Positions 34,123 through 43,884 are shown, counted from the stretch's first letter. The stretch is DNA of 64,000 nucleotides from an uncultured Gammaproteobacteria bacterium (GCA_947259485.1 CAMYLU010000018.1:10292-74291); one strand, 5' to 3'. The notes: generated from the sequence alone by a model not told the origin. Translations and numbers: made by a program.

Positions 34123-35544
34123 ATGACAAGCACTGAAACCTATAACTATAAAGTAGTTCGGCAATTTTCGATCATGACGATCATATGGGGTCTTGTCGGC
34201 ATGGCGGTGGGCGTATTGATTGCCGCACAGCTGGCCTGGCCGGTGCTCAACTTCGATATCCCGTGGCTGACGTTTAGCCGCTTAAGGCCATTGCATACCA
34301 ATGCGGTCATCTTTGCCTTCGGCGGTTGTGCCCTGTTTGCTACCTCTTACTACGTGGTGCAGCACACCTGCCACGTCAAGCTGGCCTTCCCTGCGCTAGC
34401 CGCCTTTACTTTCTGGGGATGGCAAACTGTTATCCTGCTGGCGGCGATCACGCTGCCGCTGGGCATAACTTCGAGCAAGGAATACGCCGAGCTCGAATGG
34501 CCAATCGACATCCTGATCACGCTGGTCTGGGTTAGCTATGCAGTGGTGTTTTTCGGTACCATTCTCAAACGTCGAATCCCGCACATCTATGTTGCCAACT
34601 GGTTCTTTGGTGCTTTCATCATAACCGTCGCGGTGCTGCACCTGTTCAATAGCGCCGCGTTGCCGGTATCTTTCTGGAAATCTTACTCGGCCTACGCCGG
34701 GGTACAGGATGCAATGGTGCAATGGTGGTATGGCCATAACGCGGTCGGCTTTTTCCTCACCGCCGGCTTCCTCGGCATCATGTATTACTTCGTACCCAAA
34801 CAGGCAGGGCGTCCGGTTTATTCTTACCGCCTCTCGGTGGTGCATTTCTGGGCACTGGTATTCACCTACATCTGGGCTGGACCGCACCACCTGCACTACA
34901 CCGCGCTTCCGGACTGGGCGCAGTCGCTCGGCATGATCATGTCACTGATCCTGCTGGCGCCTTCCTGGGGCGGAATGATAAACGGTATTATGACGCTGTC
35001 CGGCGCGTGGCATAAACTGCGCACCGACCCGGTACTGCGCCTGCTGATTGTATCGATTTCGTTTTACGGCATGTCGACTTTCGAAGGCCCGATGATGTCG
35101 ATCAAGACCGTTAACGCCCTGTCGCACTATACCGACTGGACTATCGGTCACGTTCATTCCGGTGCGCTGGGCTGGGTGGCACTGGTCTCTATGGGTGCAA
35201 TGTATTACCTGATCCCGCGCCTGTTCGGGCGTGAGCTCTATAGCCTGAAGCTGGTCGAGGTTCATTTCTGGACCGCGACCATCGGCATCGTGCTCTATAT
35301 CGCGTCCATGTGGGTAGCCGGCATCATGCAAGGCCTGATGTGGCGGGCAGTAAATACAGACGGCACGCTGACCTATAGCTTCGTCGAATCGGTACAGGCG
35401 ATGCACCCGTATTACATCGTACGCACGCTGGGTGGCGCGTTCTTCCTGCTCGGCGCCGTGGTTATGGCTTATAACCTGTGGCGAACCATTGCCGATGCGA
35501 AGCCCGTCGAAGTTCAAATTCCTGAACCGGCAAGCGCCCACTAA
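34123..35544 (+). CDS. ccoN: cbb3-type cytochrome c oxidase subunit I
   Basis: 473 aa catalytic subunit holding haem b, haem b3 and CuB, reducing O2 with high affinity and pumping protons. Twelve or so membrane helices; haem His58 region '[15 protein letters not shown]', CuB His block '[19 protein letters not shown]', '[16 protein letters not shown]', and '[20 protein letters not shown]' carrying the haem-ligand histidines. GAGGA precedes ATG 34123. First of ccoNOQP. Confidence 0.96.
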   Translation: MTSTETYNYKVVRQFSIMTIIWGLVGMAVGVLIAAQLAWPVLNFDIPWLTFSRLRPLHTNAVIFAFGGCALFATSYYVVQHTCHVKLAFPALAAFTFWGWQTVILLAAITLPLGITSSKEYAELEWPIDILITLVWVSYAVVFFGTILKRRIPHIYVANWFFGAFIITVAVLHLFNSAALPVSFWKSYSAYAGVQDAMVQWWYGHNAVGFFLTAGFLGIMYYFVPKQAGRPVYSYRLSVVHFWALVFTYIWAGPHHLHYTALPDWAQSLGMIMSLILLAPSWGGMINGIMTLSGAWHKLRTDPVLRLLIVSISFYGMSTFEGPMMSIKTVNALSHYTDWTIGHVHSGALGWVALVSMGAMYYLIPRLFGRELYSLKLVEVHFWTATIGIVLYIASMWVAGIMQGLMWRAVNTDGTLTYSFVESVQAMHPYYIVRTLGGAFFLLGAVVMAYNLWRTIADAKPVEVQIPEPASAH

Positions 35545-35564
35545 GTAGATAGCGAGATAACACC

Positions 35565-36176
35565 ATGGCTTCAGCACACGACAAAGTTGAAAAGAACATC
35601 GGCCTGATGATTATCCTGATCATCGGCGTGATATCTATCGGCGGAATGGTCCAGATTATTCCGCTGTTTTTCCAGGATTCCCTAACTGAACCAGTGGCGG
35701 GTTTGAAACCCTACTCCGCGCTGCGATTAGAAGGACGCGATATTTACGTTCGCGAGTCCTGCTACGTTTGCCACTCGCAAATGATTCGTCCGTTTCGTGC
35801 CGAAACCGAACGTTACGGGCATTACTCGGTTGCCGGGGAATTCGTCTACGACCGGCCGTTCCAGTGGGGGTCCAAACGCACCGGCCCGGACCTGCATCGC
35901 GTCGGCGGTCTCTACAGCGATGAATGGCATCGCGTGCACATGATCAACCCGCGTGACGTGGTGCCAGAATCGATCATGCCCGGATACCCGTGGCTGGCAG
36001 ACAATATGCTCGACAGCAGTGATATCCAGACCAAGATGCAAACCCTGCGCACCCTCGGCGCACCCTACACCGATGCAGAAATCGAGGCCGCGCCGAAGGC
36101 GCTCGAAGGCAAGACCGAACTCGACGCGCTGATTGCCTACCTGCAGGGTCTTGGCATTGAACTGAAAAGGAGATAG
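35565..36176 (+). CDS. ccoO: cbb3-type oxidase subunit II (mono-haem cytochrome c)
   Basis: 203 aa subunit with one N-terminal membrane anchor ('[20 protein letters not shown]') and a periplasmic haem c site '[20 protein letters not shown]'. The Met ligand is in '[11 protein letters not shown]'. It transfers electrons from CcoP to CcoN. Lies 20 bp after ccoN. Confidence 0.95.
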   Translation: MASAHDKVEKNIGLMIILIIGVISIGGMVQIIPLFFQDSLTEPVAGLKPYSALRLEGRDIYVRESCYVCHSQMIRPFRAETERYGHYSVAGEFVYDRPFQWGSKRTGPDLHRVGGLYSDEWHRVHMINPRDVVPESIMPGYPWLADNMLDSSDIQTKMQTLRTLGAPYTDAEIEAAPKALEGKTELDALIAYLQGLGIELKRR

Positions 36177-36178
36177 TC

Positions 36179-36349
36179 ATGACCTTTACCCTGTTTCAAT
36201 CGATCTGGTCCATCGTTGTCCTGATTACTTTTCTCGGTATCGTGGTGTGGGCCTTCAGCAGCAAACGTAAATCCGCATTTGACGAAGCAGCGCGCCTGCC
36301 GTTTGAGGATGACCAGCTAACCGATAACGACAAACCTTCAGCGGAGTAG
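36179..36349 (+). CDS. ccoQ: cbb3-type oxidase subunit IV (CcoQ)
   Basis: 56 aa, starting at ATG 36179 two bases after the ccoO stop with AAAGGAGA upstream. One membrane helix ('IWSIVVLITFLGIVVWAF') is followed by 'SSKRKSAFDEAARLPF', the normal CcoQ pattern, and an acidic tail. It stabilises the assembled oxidase. Recognised by reading the interval directly, because it is too short for most gene calls. Confidence 0.92.
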   Translation: MTFTLFQSIWSIVVLITFLGIVVWAFSSKRKSAFDEAARLPFEDDQLTDNDKPSAE

Positions 36350-36353
36350 ATTC

Positions 36354-37259
36354 ATGGCCGATTTTAATAGCGATTTCTGGCACTGGTATATCGCCATTCT
36401 TACCGTCATCAGCATTCTCGCCTGCGTGTGGCTGATCCGCTGGATGACCTCCGGCTTTCAACATAGCGACGAGGTCGAAAGCACTGGCCATATCTGGGAC
36501 GAAGACCTGACCGAGCTCAACAACCCGCTGCCACGCTGGTGGCTGGGCCTGTTTTATATAACGCTTGCCTTTGGCGGCTTTTATCTTTTGCTTTACCCGG
36601 GTCTCGGCACTTTCGGCGGACTGCTGGGATGGACGTCGAAAGGTGCTTACGAGCAGGAGATCGAAAAGGTTGAAGCGGAGGTTGGCCCCCTGTTTGCTGG
36701 CTACCAGCAAACTCCTGTCCTCGAACTGATCAAGGATGAAAATGCACTGAAGGTCGGTGAGCGCCTGTATCTCAACTACTGTTCGACCTGTCATGGTTCC
36801 GATGCGCGCGGTGCCAGGGGCTTCCCCAACCTGCGTGACAATGAGTGGCAGTGGGGCGGAGACCCGGAAAGTATCAGGACCACGCTGCTCAACGGCAGGA
36901 TAGCTGCGATGCCCTCCTGGGAAGCCGCGCTGGGCGGCGAGAGCGGTGTCAACGAGGTCACGCAATACATCCTGCGCCTTTCCGGCCGCGCGACCATCAA
37001 CGAACTGGCGGATAAGGGCAAGGCTAAATACGAAATTTTCTGCGTCGCCTGCCACGGCCTGGAAGGCAAAGGCAATCCCGCGCTGGGCGCACCGAACCTG
37101 ACCGATGACGTCTGGCTCTACGGCGGCTCGATTACGCGCATCTCGGAATCCCTGATCAAGGGACGCAACGGGCAGATGCCGGCACAGCTGGATCGCCTCG
37201 GCGAGGCCAAGATCCACCTGCTTACGGCCTATGTTTACAGCTTGTCGCAGGAAAAGTAA
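36354..37259 (+). CDS. ccoP: cbb3-type oxidase subunit III (di-haem cytochrome c)
   Basis: 301 aa with an N-terminal anchor helix, 'HIWDEDLTELNNPLPRWWLG' and a second helix, then two periplasmic cytochrome c domains with haem motifs 'YCSTCHGSDARG' and 'FCVACHGLEGKG' and Met ligands in 'AAMPSWEAALG' and 'GQMPAQLDRL'. It takes electrons from soluble cytochrome c and passes them to CcoO. The stop shares one base with the next gene. Confidence 0.95.
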   Translation: MADFNSDFWHWYIAILTVISILACVWLIRWMTSGFQHSDEVESTGHIWDEDLTELNNPLPRWWLGLFYITLAFGGFYLLLYPGLGTFGGLLGWTSKGAYEQEIEKVEAEVGPLFAGYQQTPVLELIKDENALKVGERLYLNYCSTCHGSDARGARGFPNLRDNEWQWGGDPESIRTTLLNGRIAAMPSWEAALGGESGVNEVTQYILRLSGRATINELADKGKAKYEIFCVACHGLEGKGNPALGAPNLTDDVWLYGGSITRISESLIKGRNGQMPAQLDRLGEAKIHLLTAYVYSLSQEK

Positions 37260-37534
37260 TGCAGGCACCGATACCGGATAGAATGCCGCGTAGCCATCTC
37301 ATAATTTCGGTTCTATGGCCGTCTTTCGGTACCGCGATTATCGCGACCGGGTTGTTTTTCTCGGCGTTTCACCCCCGGGACCTGGTCCCGTTCAACCTCG
37401 ATATCGACGTAAGCCCGATCGCGGCCTACAGTATCGGCTTCTTTCTGTTCTGGCTGCTAGGGATTGTGTCGAGCTACGGCACGCTTTACTTTACCATCTC
37501 GAACGCCCGTTTCGCCGGCAAGCAGGAAAACTAG
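37259..37534 (+). CDS. Small membrane protein between ccoP and ccoG
   Basis: 91 aa with two hydrophobic segments ('LIISVLWPSFGTAIIATGLF' and 'IGFFLFWLLGIVSSYGTLY'). It overlaps the ccoP stop by one base, so it is in the operon. Small proteins at this position occur in other gammaproteobacterial cco clusters, but I know no assigned function. Likely an assembly or stability factor, by position only. Confidence 0.75.
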   Translation: MQAPIPDRMPRSHLIISVLWPSFGTAIIATGLFFSAFHPRDLVPFNLDIDVSPIAAYSIGFFLFWLLGIVSSYGTLYFTISNARFAGKQEN

Positions 37535-37559
37535 CCGCATACCAAAGGACCGGATACAC

Positions 37560-38951
37560 ATGCAAGCACAGAAAACGGGTGACGGCGAACACGAGCTTTA
37601 TGCCGCGCATAAAAAAATATACCCACGCGAAGTCACTGGCTATTTTACGCGACTGCGGATGCTTTCGGTCGTCGTCCTGCTCGGCATCTACTACCTGACA
37701 CCCCTGCTGCGCTGGGACGGACGCCAGGCGCTACTGTTCGACCTGCCGGCGCGCAAGTTTTATATCTTCGGGCTGACGCTATGGCCACAGGATTTCATTT
37801 ACCTGGCAGCGTTGTTGATTCTCGCCGGGCTGTCGCTATTCTTTTTTACCGCGCTGGTAGGCCGCGTGTGGTGCGGCTACGCCTGCCCGCAAACCGTCTG
37901 GACAGAGGCTTACCTGTGGATGGAGCGAAAAATAGAGGGCAAGCGCTCGAAGCGCATGAAGCTCGACAAGGCGCCGAGCTCCGCTGCAAAAATTCGCACC
38001 AAGACTCTCAAGCACACGGTCTGGATTGTGTTTTCACTATGGACCGGATTTACCTTTGTCGGCTACTTCACCCCGATCGACCAACTCGCAGCAAAACTAT
38101 TCAGCGCAAGCCTTGGACCCTGGGAGACTTTCTGGATCCTGTTTTACAGCTTTGCTACCTATGGTAATGCGGGTTTCATGCGCGAACAGGTGTGCAAGTA
38201 CATGTGCCCGTATGCGCGCTTCCAGAGTGCGATGTTCGATTCGAACACGCTGATAGTTGCCTACCATCCCGAGCGTGGCGAGCCCCGTGGTTCGCGCCGT
38301 CGGGGCACCGATCTGCAAAAGGCGGGGCTTGGAGACTGTATCGATTGCAATGTTTGCGTCCAGGTATGTCCGACCGGTATCGACATCCGCGACGGGCTGC
38401 AGTACGAATGCATCGCCTGTTCCGCCTGTATCGACGCCTGCGATGAAATCATGGACAAGGTATCTTACCCGCGCGGATTGATTCGCTATACCACGGAAAA
38501 TTCGGCGCAGGGCAAAAAACAGCATATCTTGAGGCCGCGCGTAATGGTCTACGCTACGATACTGCTGGTCCTGTGCGGTATCCTGTTGACGAACCTGTTT
38601 TTGCGCGTCCCGCTCGAGCTCGACGTGATACGAGACCGCAACACGCTCTACCGCGAGACCCGCGAGGGCTTGATTGAAAACGTCTATACCCTCAAGATTC
38701 TCAACATGGACTCGAAGCCGCATCAGTATACCCTGACAGCCGACGGCATCGACGGCATGAAACTGGTTACCGACGAGCCCGAGATCGTGGTGCCAGCAGG
38801 CGCAGTGCAGGAACTAATCGTCAGACTGCAGGCCGATGAATTCAATATGGAAAGCCGCAGTGTCGAGGTGAAATTTTACCTGCAGGCAAACGAAGCCAAT
38901 CATTTGAAAACGATTGAAGAGGCGCGCTTTGTCGGCCCCGGTAAAACATGA
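37560..38951 (+). CDS. ccoG: Cytochrome oxidase accessory protein CcoG (RdxA/FixG)
   Basis: 463 aa membrane polyferredoxin implicated in copper reduction for cbb3 assembly. Membrane helices surround 'CGYACPQTVWTEAYLWMERK'; two ferredoxin-type clusters at 'CIDCNVCVQVCPTGIDIRDG' and 'CIACSACIDACDEIMDK'; a C-terminal immunoglobulin-like periplasmic domain follows. ATG 37560 is preceded by AAGGA; an upstream frame from 37464 overlaps the previous gene and is not used. The stop overlaps ccoH (ATGA). Confidence 0.93.
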   Translation: MQAQKTGDGEHELYAAHKKIYPREVTGYFTRLRMLSVVVLLGIYYLTPLLRWDGRQALLFDLPARKFYIFGLTLWPQDFIYLAALLILAGLSLFFFTALVGRVWCGYACPQTVWTEAYLWMERKIEGKRSKRMKLDKAPSSAAKIRTKTLKHTVWIVFSLWTGFTFVGYFTPIDQLAAKLFSASLGPWETFWILFYSFATYGNAGFMREQVCKYMCPYARFQSAMFDSNTLIVAYHPERGEPRGSRRRGTDLQKAGLGDCIDCNVCVQVCPTGIDIRDGLQYECIACSACIDACDEIMDKVSYPRGLIRYTTENSAQGKKQHILRPRVMVYATILLVLCGILLTNLFLRVPLELDVIRDRNTLYRETREGLIENVYTLKILNMDSKPHQYTLTADGIDGMKLVTDEPEIVVPAGAVQELIVRLQADEFNMESRSVEVKFYLQANEANHLKTIEEARFVGPGKT

Positions 38952-39463
38952 TGAATTCGACCGAGGCAACGCCGAGAAACTGGAAACGCGAACCCATGGT
39001 TTGGTTGCTGATCGCGATTCCGCTTTCGGCAGTGATCATGGGCGTGGTCATGATAACGCTTGCGATTCAATCTTTTTCAGGGCTCGTGGTTGACGACTAC
39101 TATAAAAAGGGCAAGCAAATCAATCGCGTACTGGCGCGCGATCAACTGGCCTATGAACTCGCCCTCGCCGCCGGTCTTCGTCTCGATTCCGGGGGAAAGG
39201 TCGAGATCCGTTTCGACCCGGCCGCAGATTTTATTCCGGGCGAAAAGATTGAACTGAGATTAGTTCATGCAACCATGCCCGGACTTGATCAGAAACTGGA
39301 CCTCCGCAAGACCGATACCCACCTGCTTCGCGGCGAACTCAAGCTCCCCGGCGAGGGTCGCTGGAATCTCTTTCTGCAGACCGACGATTGGCGCCTGACC
39401 GGCTCATTACAATATCCTGAAATGACATCGACAGAACTTTTACCCAACTATATTCCCGAATAG
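38948..39463 (+). CDS. ccoH: FixH/CcoH family protein
   Basis: 171 aa, one N-terminal membrane helix ('MVWLLIAIPLSAVIMGVVMI') and a periplasmic domain containing 'VVDDYYKKGKQINRVLARD', the hallmark of FixH. Required for cbb3 assembly and stability. ATG 38948 overlaps ccoG; ATG 38951 directly follows. Confidence 0.9.
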   Translation: MMNSTEATPRNWKREPMVWLLIAIPLSAVIMGVVMITLAIQSFSGLVVDDYYKKGKQINRVLARDQLAYELALAAGLRLDSGGKVEIRFDPAADFIPGEKIELRLVHATMPGLDQKLDLRKTDTHLLRGELKLPGEGRWNLFLQTDDWRLTGSLQYPEMTSTELLPNYIPE

Positions 39464-39466
39464 CCG

Positions 39467-40240
39467 ATGCCGGTCGATCTCACATTTGGCGCCGCAATTA
39501 TCGTAGGCCTGCTGGGCTCGAGCCACTGTCTCGGAATGTGTGGCGGCATCGTCGCGGCTCTGGATATGGGGGTTAGCGACAAAGTTTCCGCACAACCTCG
39601 CTCCCTGTTCGTCTATCAACTGAGCTACAACGGCGGACGCATCACCAGCTATGTTGTGGTTGGATTGCTGGCCGGATCATTAGGCGCCGGTCTGGCACAA
39701 CTCGGTATCAGCCCCGTCGCGGGCAAATTGTTTGCAGCGGCATTCATGATCGCACTGGGCCTTTACCTCGCCAACTGGTGGCGCGGACTGGCGCTACTGG
39801 AAAAACTGGGCATGAAACTATGGCGCCACATCCAGCCACTCGGTAAGCGCCTGTTTCCGATTCAAAATCCGCTACAGGCTTACCTGCTCGGAATGCTCTG
39901 GGGCTGGTTGCCCTGTGGCCTGGTATACGCGGTCGTCGCATGGTCGCTAACAACCGGCAATGCCTTCCAGGGCGCAATGCTGATGCTGGGTTTCGGGCTT
40001 GGCACCCTGCCCGCGATGCTGCTCGCGGGCAACGTAATCAATTACTTCAGGGGCTGGGCGAAATCGCCATGGGTCAGGTCCTCGGCAGGTTTAATGATTA
40101 TTGCGTTCGGGCTGTACAGCGGTTTAAGCGTATTTAAGCCAGGCCACCACCATCATCACACGGGTTTGAGCTCGACTGTCCTGGTATGCGACTGTGACCC
40201 ACTGGCACGGGTGCCGGCTATTTTACGCAACTTGTCGTGA
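39467..40240 (+). CDS. TauE/SafE-type membrane protein of the cbb3 cluster
   Basis: 257 aa membrane protein of the sulfite exporter TauE/SafE (UreH/DsbD-like) family found with cbb3 genes, probably for copper handling. Diagnostic N-terminus 'VGLLGSSHCLGMCGGIVAA' with metal-type Cys/His; later 'GMLWGWLPCGLVYAVVAWS'. Starts 3 bp after ccoH. The C-terminal ~28 residues (His-rich 'PGHHHHHTG', then 'VLVCDCDPLARV') are encoded in an 85 bp overlap with the convergent fnr gene, an unusually long overlap. Confidence 0.85.
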   Translation: MPVDLTFGAAIIVGLLGSSHCLGMCGGIVAALDMGVSDKVSAQPRSLFVYQLSYNGGRITSYVVVGLLAGSLGAGLAQLGISPVAGKLFAAAFMIALGLYLANWWRGLALLEKLGMKLWRHIQPLGKRLFPIQNPLQAYLLGMLWGWLPCGLVYAVVAWSLTTGNAFQGAMLMLGFGLGTLPAMLLAGNVINYFRGWAKSPWVRSSAGLMIIAFGLYSGLSVFKPGHHHHHTGLSSTVLVCDCDPLARVPAILRNLS

Positions 40241-40908
40241 TCCAGGATTTCAACCTCGCGTCGATTCACCTGCAAAATACCCGAGTCCTGGAAACGAGTC
40301 AGGGTGCGGCTCACGGTTTCCACTGCAAGTCCGAGGTAACAACCGATATCCTGGCGCGACATGGTTAACAGGAATGCCGATGCAGAGTAACCGCGAGACC
40401 AGTAACGGCAGGCCAGGTCATCCAGGAAACTGGCAATACGACCATCGGCATCCTTGCGGGCCAGCATTAATACCAGGTTATGATCACGCTGCATTTGTTC
40501 GGCGGTGATCTTCAACAGGTTTGAACCCTGCGCCTTATCGCCCAAATAGGCATGTGGGAACCGGCACAGGGAGGTCGTTTCAAGAGTAATCGCCGAAGAC
40601 ATGCGAAACTGTTCTTCCGAAGTATCGAGTCCAAAAACATCACCGGGCAGGTAAAACCCGAGCACCTGTTCTTCGCCATCCTCGGTCACCAGGTAGCTTT
40701 TTATTGAACCGCTGCGCACCACGAAAAAAGCGTCTGCTTCTTCACCCTCGCGAAACACATGCTCTCCCTTGCGACTGATGCGCTTTGTGTTGCAGAGTTG
40801 CTGGCGGATTTCCTCACTATCGAGTAACTGCAAACCCAGGCAACCGCCACGTGGTTCACAGATATGACACTCCTGTACCATGTGATTATTTTTTGCCTGC
40901 ATTAACAT
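40156..40908 (-). CDS. fnr: Fnr/Anr-type oxygen-sensing regulator
   Basis: 250 aa CRP/FNR protein, active as a dimer with an oxygen-labile 4Fe-4S cluster. Cluster ligands Cys14, Cys17, Cys23 ('CHICEPRGGC') and Cys115 ('TTSLCRF') match the Fnr spacing. C-terminal helix-turn-helix 'MSRQDIGCYLGLAVETVSRT' with the recognition residues E-x2-SR, which read TTGAT. ATG 40908 is preceded by GGGGAGAT. The Fnr boxes in this window are its natural targets. Its 3' end overlaps the convergent TauE/SafE gene. No perfect box is seen in its own promoter. Confidence 0.93.
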   Translation of the reverse strand: MLMQAKNNHMVQECHICEPRGGCLGLQLLDSEEIRQQLCNTKRISRKGEHVFREGEEADAFFVVRSGSIKSYLVTEDGEEQVLGFYLPGDVFGLDTSEEQFRMSSAITLETTSLCRFPHAYLGDKAQGSNLLKITAEQMQRDHNLVLMLARKDADGRIASFLDDLACRYWSRGYSASAFLLTMSRQDIGCYLGLAVETVSRTLTRFQDSGILQVNRREVEILDHDKLRKIAGTRASGSQSHTRTVELKPV

Positions 40909-41054
40909 GATGATCTCCCCTGATTATGTTTAATTCTTAACAATAGAGTCTGCGATAAAACATTATTTTCCACCATCGGGGTTTTCCTGATGGGCATATC
41001 GGGGCGTTCCAGATACCATAAGCCTGAATTGTTAACCAGATAAACATTTACCGT

Positions 41055-42704
41055 GTGATTCAGCGTCAACCATTCAACCAGCTGTTCCTGATCATGGCCA
41101 CTGCGACCCTGCTGGTCAGCGCGGTTTCGATCATCAGTCTCTACAACACCGCCATTCGACAGCATCGATTTAGCCTCATAGAAACGGTTCAAAGCCGTGC
41201 CCGCCTGATCGAATCAACCGCTCAGCTCGATCTGCCACAGATTGAGCAAAATATTTCGGCAGATGACCGCCTTGCATTAATGGAGAAAATCGGCGCAACA
41301 CAACGCGAGCACGCCCACTTTGGCAAAACCGGCGAATTCGTGCTCGCCCGGCGTGACGGTGATCGCGTCGTTTTTCTGCAGAAACTGAGGCATGCGCAAC
41401 CTGCAACCCTGGAATCTATTCCGCTACAAGGAAACCTGGGCGAACCCATGCGACGAGCGCTGGCGGGTGAATCGGGTCTTCAGACCGCACTGGATTATCG
41501 CGGTGAGAAGGTCCTGGCGGCATTTGAACCCCTGCCGACACTGGGGCTCGGCCTGGTCGCAAAAATCGACACCGCTGAAATTCGTGCCCCTTTTGTACGC
41601 GCCGGGTTACTAGCGGGCGCAATCGCGATATTCATTATCTTTATTGCAAGCCGGTTCTTTCTGCGCATCTCGAGGCCACTCGAGGAAGCTATTGATCAAC
41701 AGGCAGAGACGTTTCAAATTCTTGCCCAGACCTCACCTGAGGCTATTATCCTGGCTGGTACGGACGGCGTGATTCAGTTTGTTAATCCAGCTACCGAGCG
41801 TTTGTTTGGTTATCGCAAAAAAGAGCTGGTCGGAGAAAAGTTAAACCTGTTAATGCCGCGCGAACACAGCGTTGCGCATGATGGCTATATTCAAAAATAT
41901 CTGCATACAGGAGTTCCGACGATTATTGGCATCGGGCGTCAGCTAACCGCGATTCGCAAGGACGGCTCGCGTTTCCCGATTTACCTGTCGATCGGTGACA
42001 TAAAGACCAGTCACACGCGCCTGTTTGCCGGGGTGATCATGGATATCAGCGAACAGCAACAGTTGCAAAAGGAAATCCTGGAAATTCCGGTGCAGGAACA
42101 ACGTCGCATCGGTCAGGAGCTGCATGATGGCCTTGGACAGCAGCTAACCGGCCTTGGATTATTAGCGACCAGTCTGCTGAATAAGGCGAGCAAGCCCGAG
42201 CATGAACTGGCGTCCAAGCTGGCCAACGGTTTACAGGACGCAATATCGCAGGTTCGCGCGCTATCACGCGGCTTGATGCCGGTCGATATCGATACCGAGG
42301 GTTTTATGAATTCGCTCGAGAAACTGATCGAGGAAATTCGTCTGCAAACCAATCTCGACATTCGTTTGACGATCATTGACCCGGTTCATATTACCGATAA
42401 TACGACCGCAATGCATCTTTATCGCATCGTTCAGGAAGCCCTGAACAATGCGATAAAACATGCTGAAGCCGACCAGATAAGCGTTGGATTGGGTGTCGAA
42501 GGAGCGCGCGGTTGTTTTCTGATCAGCGACGATGGCAAGGGATTGCAAACCTCGACCAAAGATACTGCGGGCCTGGGATTGCGTATCATGAAGCATCGCT
42601 GTGGTCTGATCGACGCTGAACTACGGATCGAATCCTCACCCGAAGACGGCACCCGCATAAAATGTTACTTTCCTATCGAGAACGACGATAATTTGGATCA
42701 ATGA
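41055..42704 (+). CDS. PAS-domain sensor histidine kinase (HisKA_3 type)
   Basis: 549 aa membrane kinase. TM1 at about residues 9-29, a periplasmic sensing loop to about 175, TM2 'AGLLAGAIAIFIIFIASRFF', a PAS domain ('ILAQTSPEAIILAGTDGVIQ' onwards), phosphoacceptor His in 'RRIGQELHDGLGQQLTGLG', and an ATPase domain with 'IVQEALNNAIKHAEAD' and 'ISDDGKGLQ'. The start is GTG 41055; ATG 41094 would remove part of TM1. Overlaps the response regulator by 4 bp. Probably senses a respiratory or redox cue, by location between fnr and hsp20; the signal is unknown. Confidence 0.85.
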   Translation: MIQRQPFNQLFLIMATATLLVSAVSIISLYNTAIRQHRFSLIETVQSRARLIESTAQLDLPQIEQNISADDRLALMEKIGATQREHAHFGKTGEFVLARRDGDRVVFLQKLRHAQPATLESIPLQGNLGEPMRRALAGESGLQTALDYRGEKVLAAFEPLPTLGLGLVAKIDTAEIRAPFVRAGLLAGAIAIFIIFIASRFFLRISRPLEEAIDQQAETFQILAQTSPEAIILAGTDGVIQFVNPATERLFGYRKKELVGEKLNLLMPREHSVAHDGYIQKYLHTGVPTIIGIGRQLTAIRKDGSRFPIYLSIGDIKTSHTRLFAGVIMDISEQQQLQKEILEIPVQEQRRIGQELHDGLGQQLTGLGLLATSLLNKASKPEHELASKLANGLQDAISQVRALSRGLMPVDIDTEGFMNSLEKLIEEIRLQTNLDIRLTIIDPVHITDNTTAMHLYRIVQEALNNAIKHAEADQISVGLGVEGARGCFLISDDGKGLQTSTKDTAGLGLRIMKHRCGLIDAELRIESSPEDGTRIKCYFPIENDDNLDQ

Positions 42705-43342
42705 CAAGAATTCTGATAGTTGATGATCACCCCCTGGTGCGCACCGGTTTTTCGCAATTGATCGGTGACTGCCCCGACCTCGAAGTCTGCGGGGAAGCGG
42801 GTGATATGGCGGAAGCACTCAACCAGGTTGATGCAACCAGTCCGGACCTGGTGATTATCGATCTATCGCTTGCCGGCGGCAGCGGCCTCGATTTGATCGA
42901 GCGCATCAGGTCCCGCAACAAGGACACCCTGATGCTGGTCGCCTCGATGCACGATGAAACGCTTTACGCGGAGCGCGTGCTGGCGGCGGGCGCACGCGGA
43001 TATATCAACAAGCAGGAAGCACAGGATAGTATCATTCGCGCGATTCGGCAGGTGCTGAATGGAAAGGTTTACCTCAGCCAGCAAATGACGGATCGCCTGC
43101 TCAGCGGCCTGGTTGATGCGACTGGCGATAAACGCGACATTGACAGTCTCTCCAATCGTGAACTGCAGGTGTTCGAGTTAATCGGCGAAGGCGCTTCCAG
43201 TGGCCAGATTGCCGAACAACTTAACCTCAGTATCAAGACCATCGAAACTCACCAGGCGAACATCAAGAAAAAACTGGGGCTTGGCTCAGCGCATGAATTA
43301 AACCAGCGCGCTATACGCTGGGTAATGGATCAACAGGGCTAA
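42701..43342 (+). CDS. NarL/FixJ-type response regulator
   Basis: 213 aa two-domain regulator: receiver with phosphoacceptor Asp54 ('LVIIDLSLAGGSG'), acidic pair 'VDDH' at residues 8-10 and switch Lys near 'GYINKQEAQDS', then a LuxR-type helix-turn-helix ('LSNRELQVFELIGEGASSGQ', 'LNLSIKTIETHQANIKKKLG'). ATG 42701 overlaps the kinase stop (ATGA), so the two are a cognate pair. Targets are not evident. Confidence 0.92.
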   Translation: MTRILIVDDHPLVRTGFSQLIGDCPDLEVCGEAGDMAEALNQVDATSPDLVIIDLSLAGGSGLDLIERIRSRNKDTLMLVASMHDETLYAERVLAAGARGYINKQEAQDSIIRAIRQVLNGKVYLSQQMTDRLLSGLVDATGDKRDIDSLSNRELQVFELIGEGASSGQIAEQLNLSIKTIETHQANIKKKLGLGSAHELNQRAIRWVMDQQG

Positions 43343-43366
43343 ATAACCCTGTAATCTACAAGGCAA

Positions 43367-43380
43367 TTGATCCGCGTCAA
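43367..43380. promoter_or_regulatory. Fnr/Anr box of hsp20
   Basis: TTGAT-CCGC-GTCAA (one mismatch). Centre 43373.5 predicts a start at 43415; -10 TATACT at 43402-43407 fits. Confidence 0.75.
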
Positions 43381-43440
43381 TACGCCTGTTGCGGGAATCC
43401 ATATACTGCTTTTGTTATCCATTTAGTTAAGGAGCGAATC

Positions 43441-43884
43441 ATGAATATGCAAGTTTGGAATCCTTTTCAGGAATTCGAAAATCTGCTGTCACGTTACAAC
43501 AAGGGTGCGAGTGGTTCCGGTTCACAATTGAGTAACGACTTGAGTTTTGCCGATTGGGCGCCGTCCTGTGATATCGAGGAACAGGAAGACAGGTATGTCA
43601 TCAAGGCGGATCTACCCGGTGTCGATAAGAAGGACATCGACGTCAAACTGGAAAACGGCGTCATCAGCATCCGCGGAGAAAAGCAGACCGAGACAGAAAC
43701 CGGTAAAGGCACCAAGCGCCATCGTACCGAGCGCTTTCACGGCTCTTTCGCGCGCAGTTTTACCCTGCCAGACGCGGTTAAAGATGAAAGGGTAGAAGCG
43801 AATTACAAGGATGGTGTGTTATCGCTGGTGATCCCCAAGGCGGAAGAGGCCAAGCCGAAATCGATCGATATCAAGGTCAGTTAA
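43441..43884 (+). CDS. Hsp20-family small heat-shock protein
   Basis: 147 aa holdase chaperone. Alpha-crystallin domain from about residue 42 ('DIEEQEDRYVIKADLPGVDK') to the 'ANYKDGVLSLVIPKAEEAKP' strand, ending in a short tail with 'IDIKVS'. ATG 43441 follows AAGGAG. The upstream Fnr box with a matching -10 indicates oxygen-limited induction; no sigma-32 or thermometer element was noticed. A strong terminator follows. Confidence 0.92.
   Translation: MNMQVWNPFQEFENLLSRYNKGASGSGSQLSNDLSFADWAPSCDIEEQEDRYVIKADLPGVDKKDIDVKLENGVISIRGEKQTETETGKGTKRHRTERFHGSFARSFTLPDAVKDERVEANYKDGVLSLVIPKAEEAKPKSIDIKVS

Noticed and set aside
34942-35577. 211-codon frame on the minus strand
   Set aside because: Antisense to the end of ccoN; His/Arg/Asp-rich composition typical of a shadow frame.
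36255-37268. 337-codon frame on the minus strand
   Set aside because: Lies opposite ccoP, which has two haem motifs and operon context; the antisense product has no recognisable domain.
40141-40155. His-tag-like run (five His) at the end of the TauE/SafE protein
   Set aside because: Natural metal-binding tail in a copper-related membrane protein; no vector sequence surrounds it.
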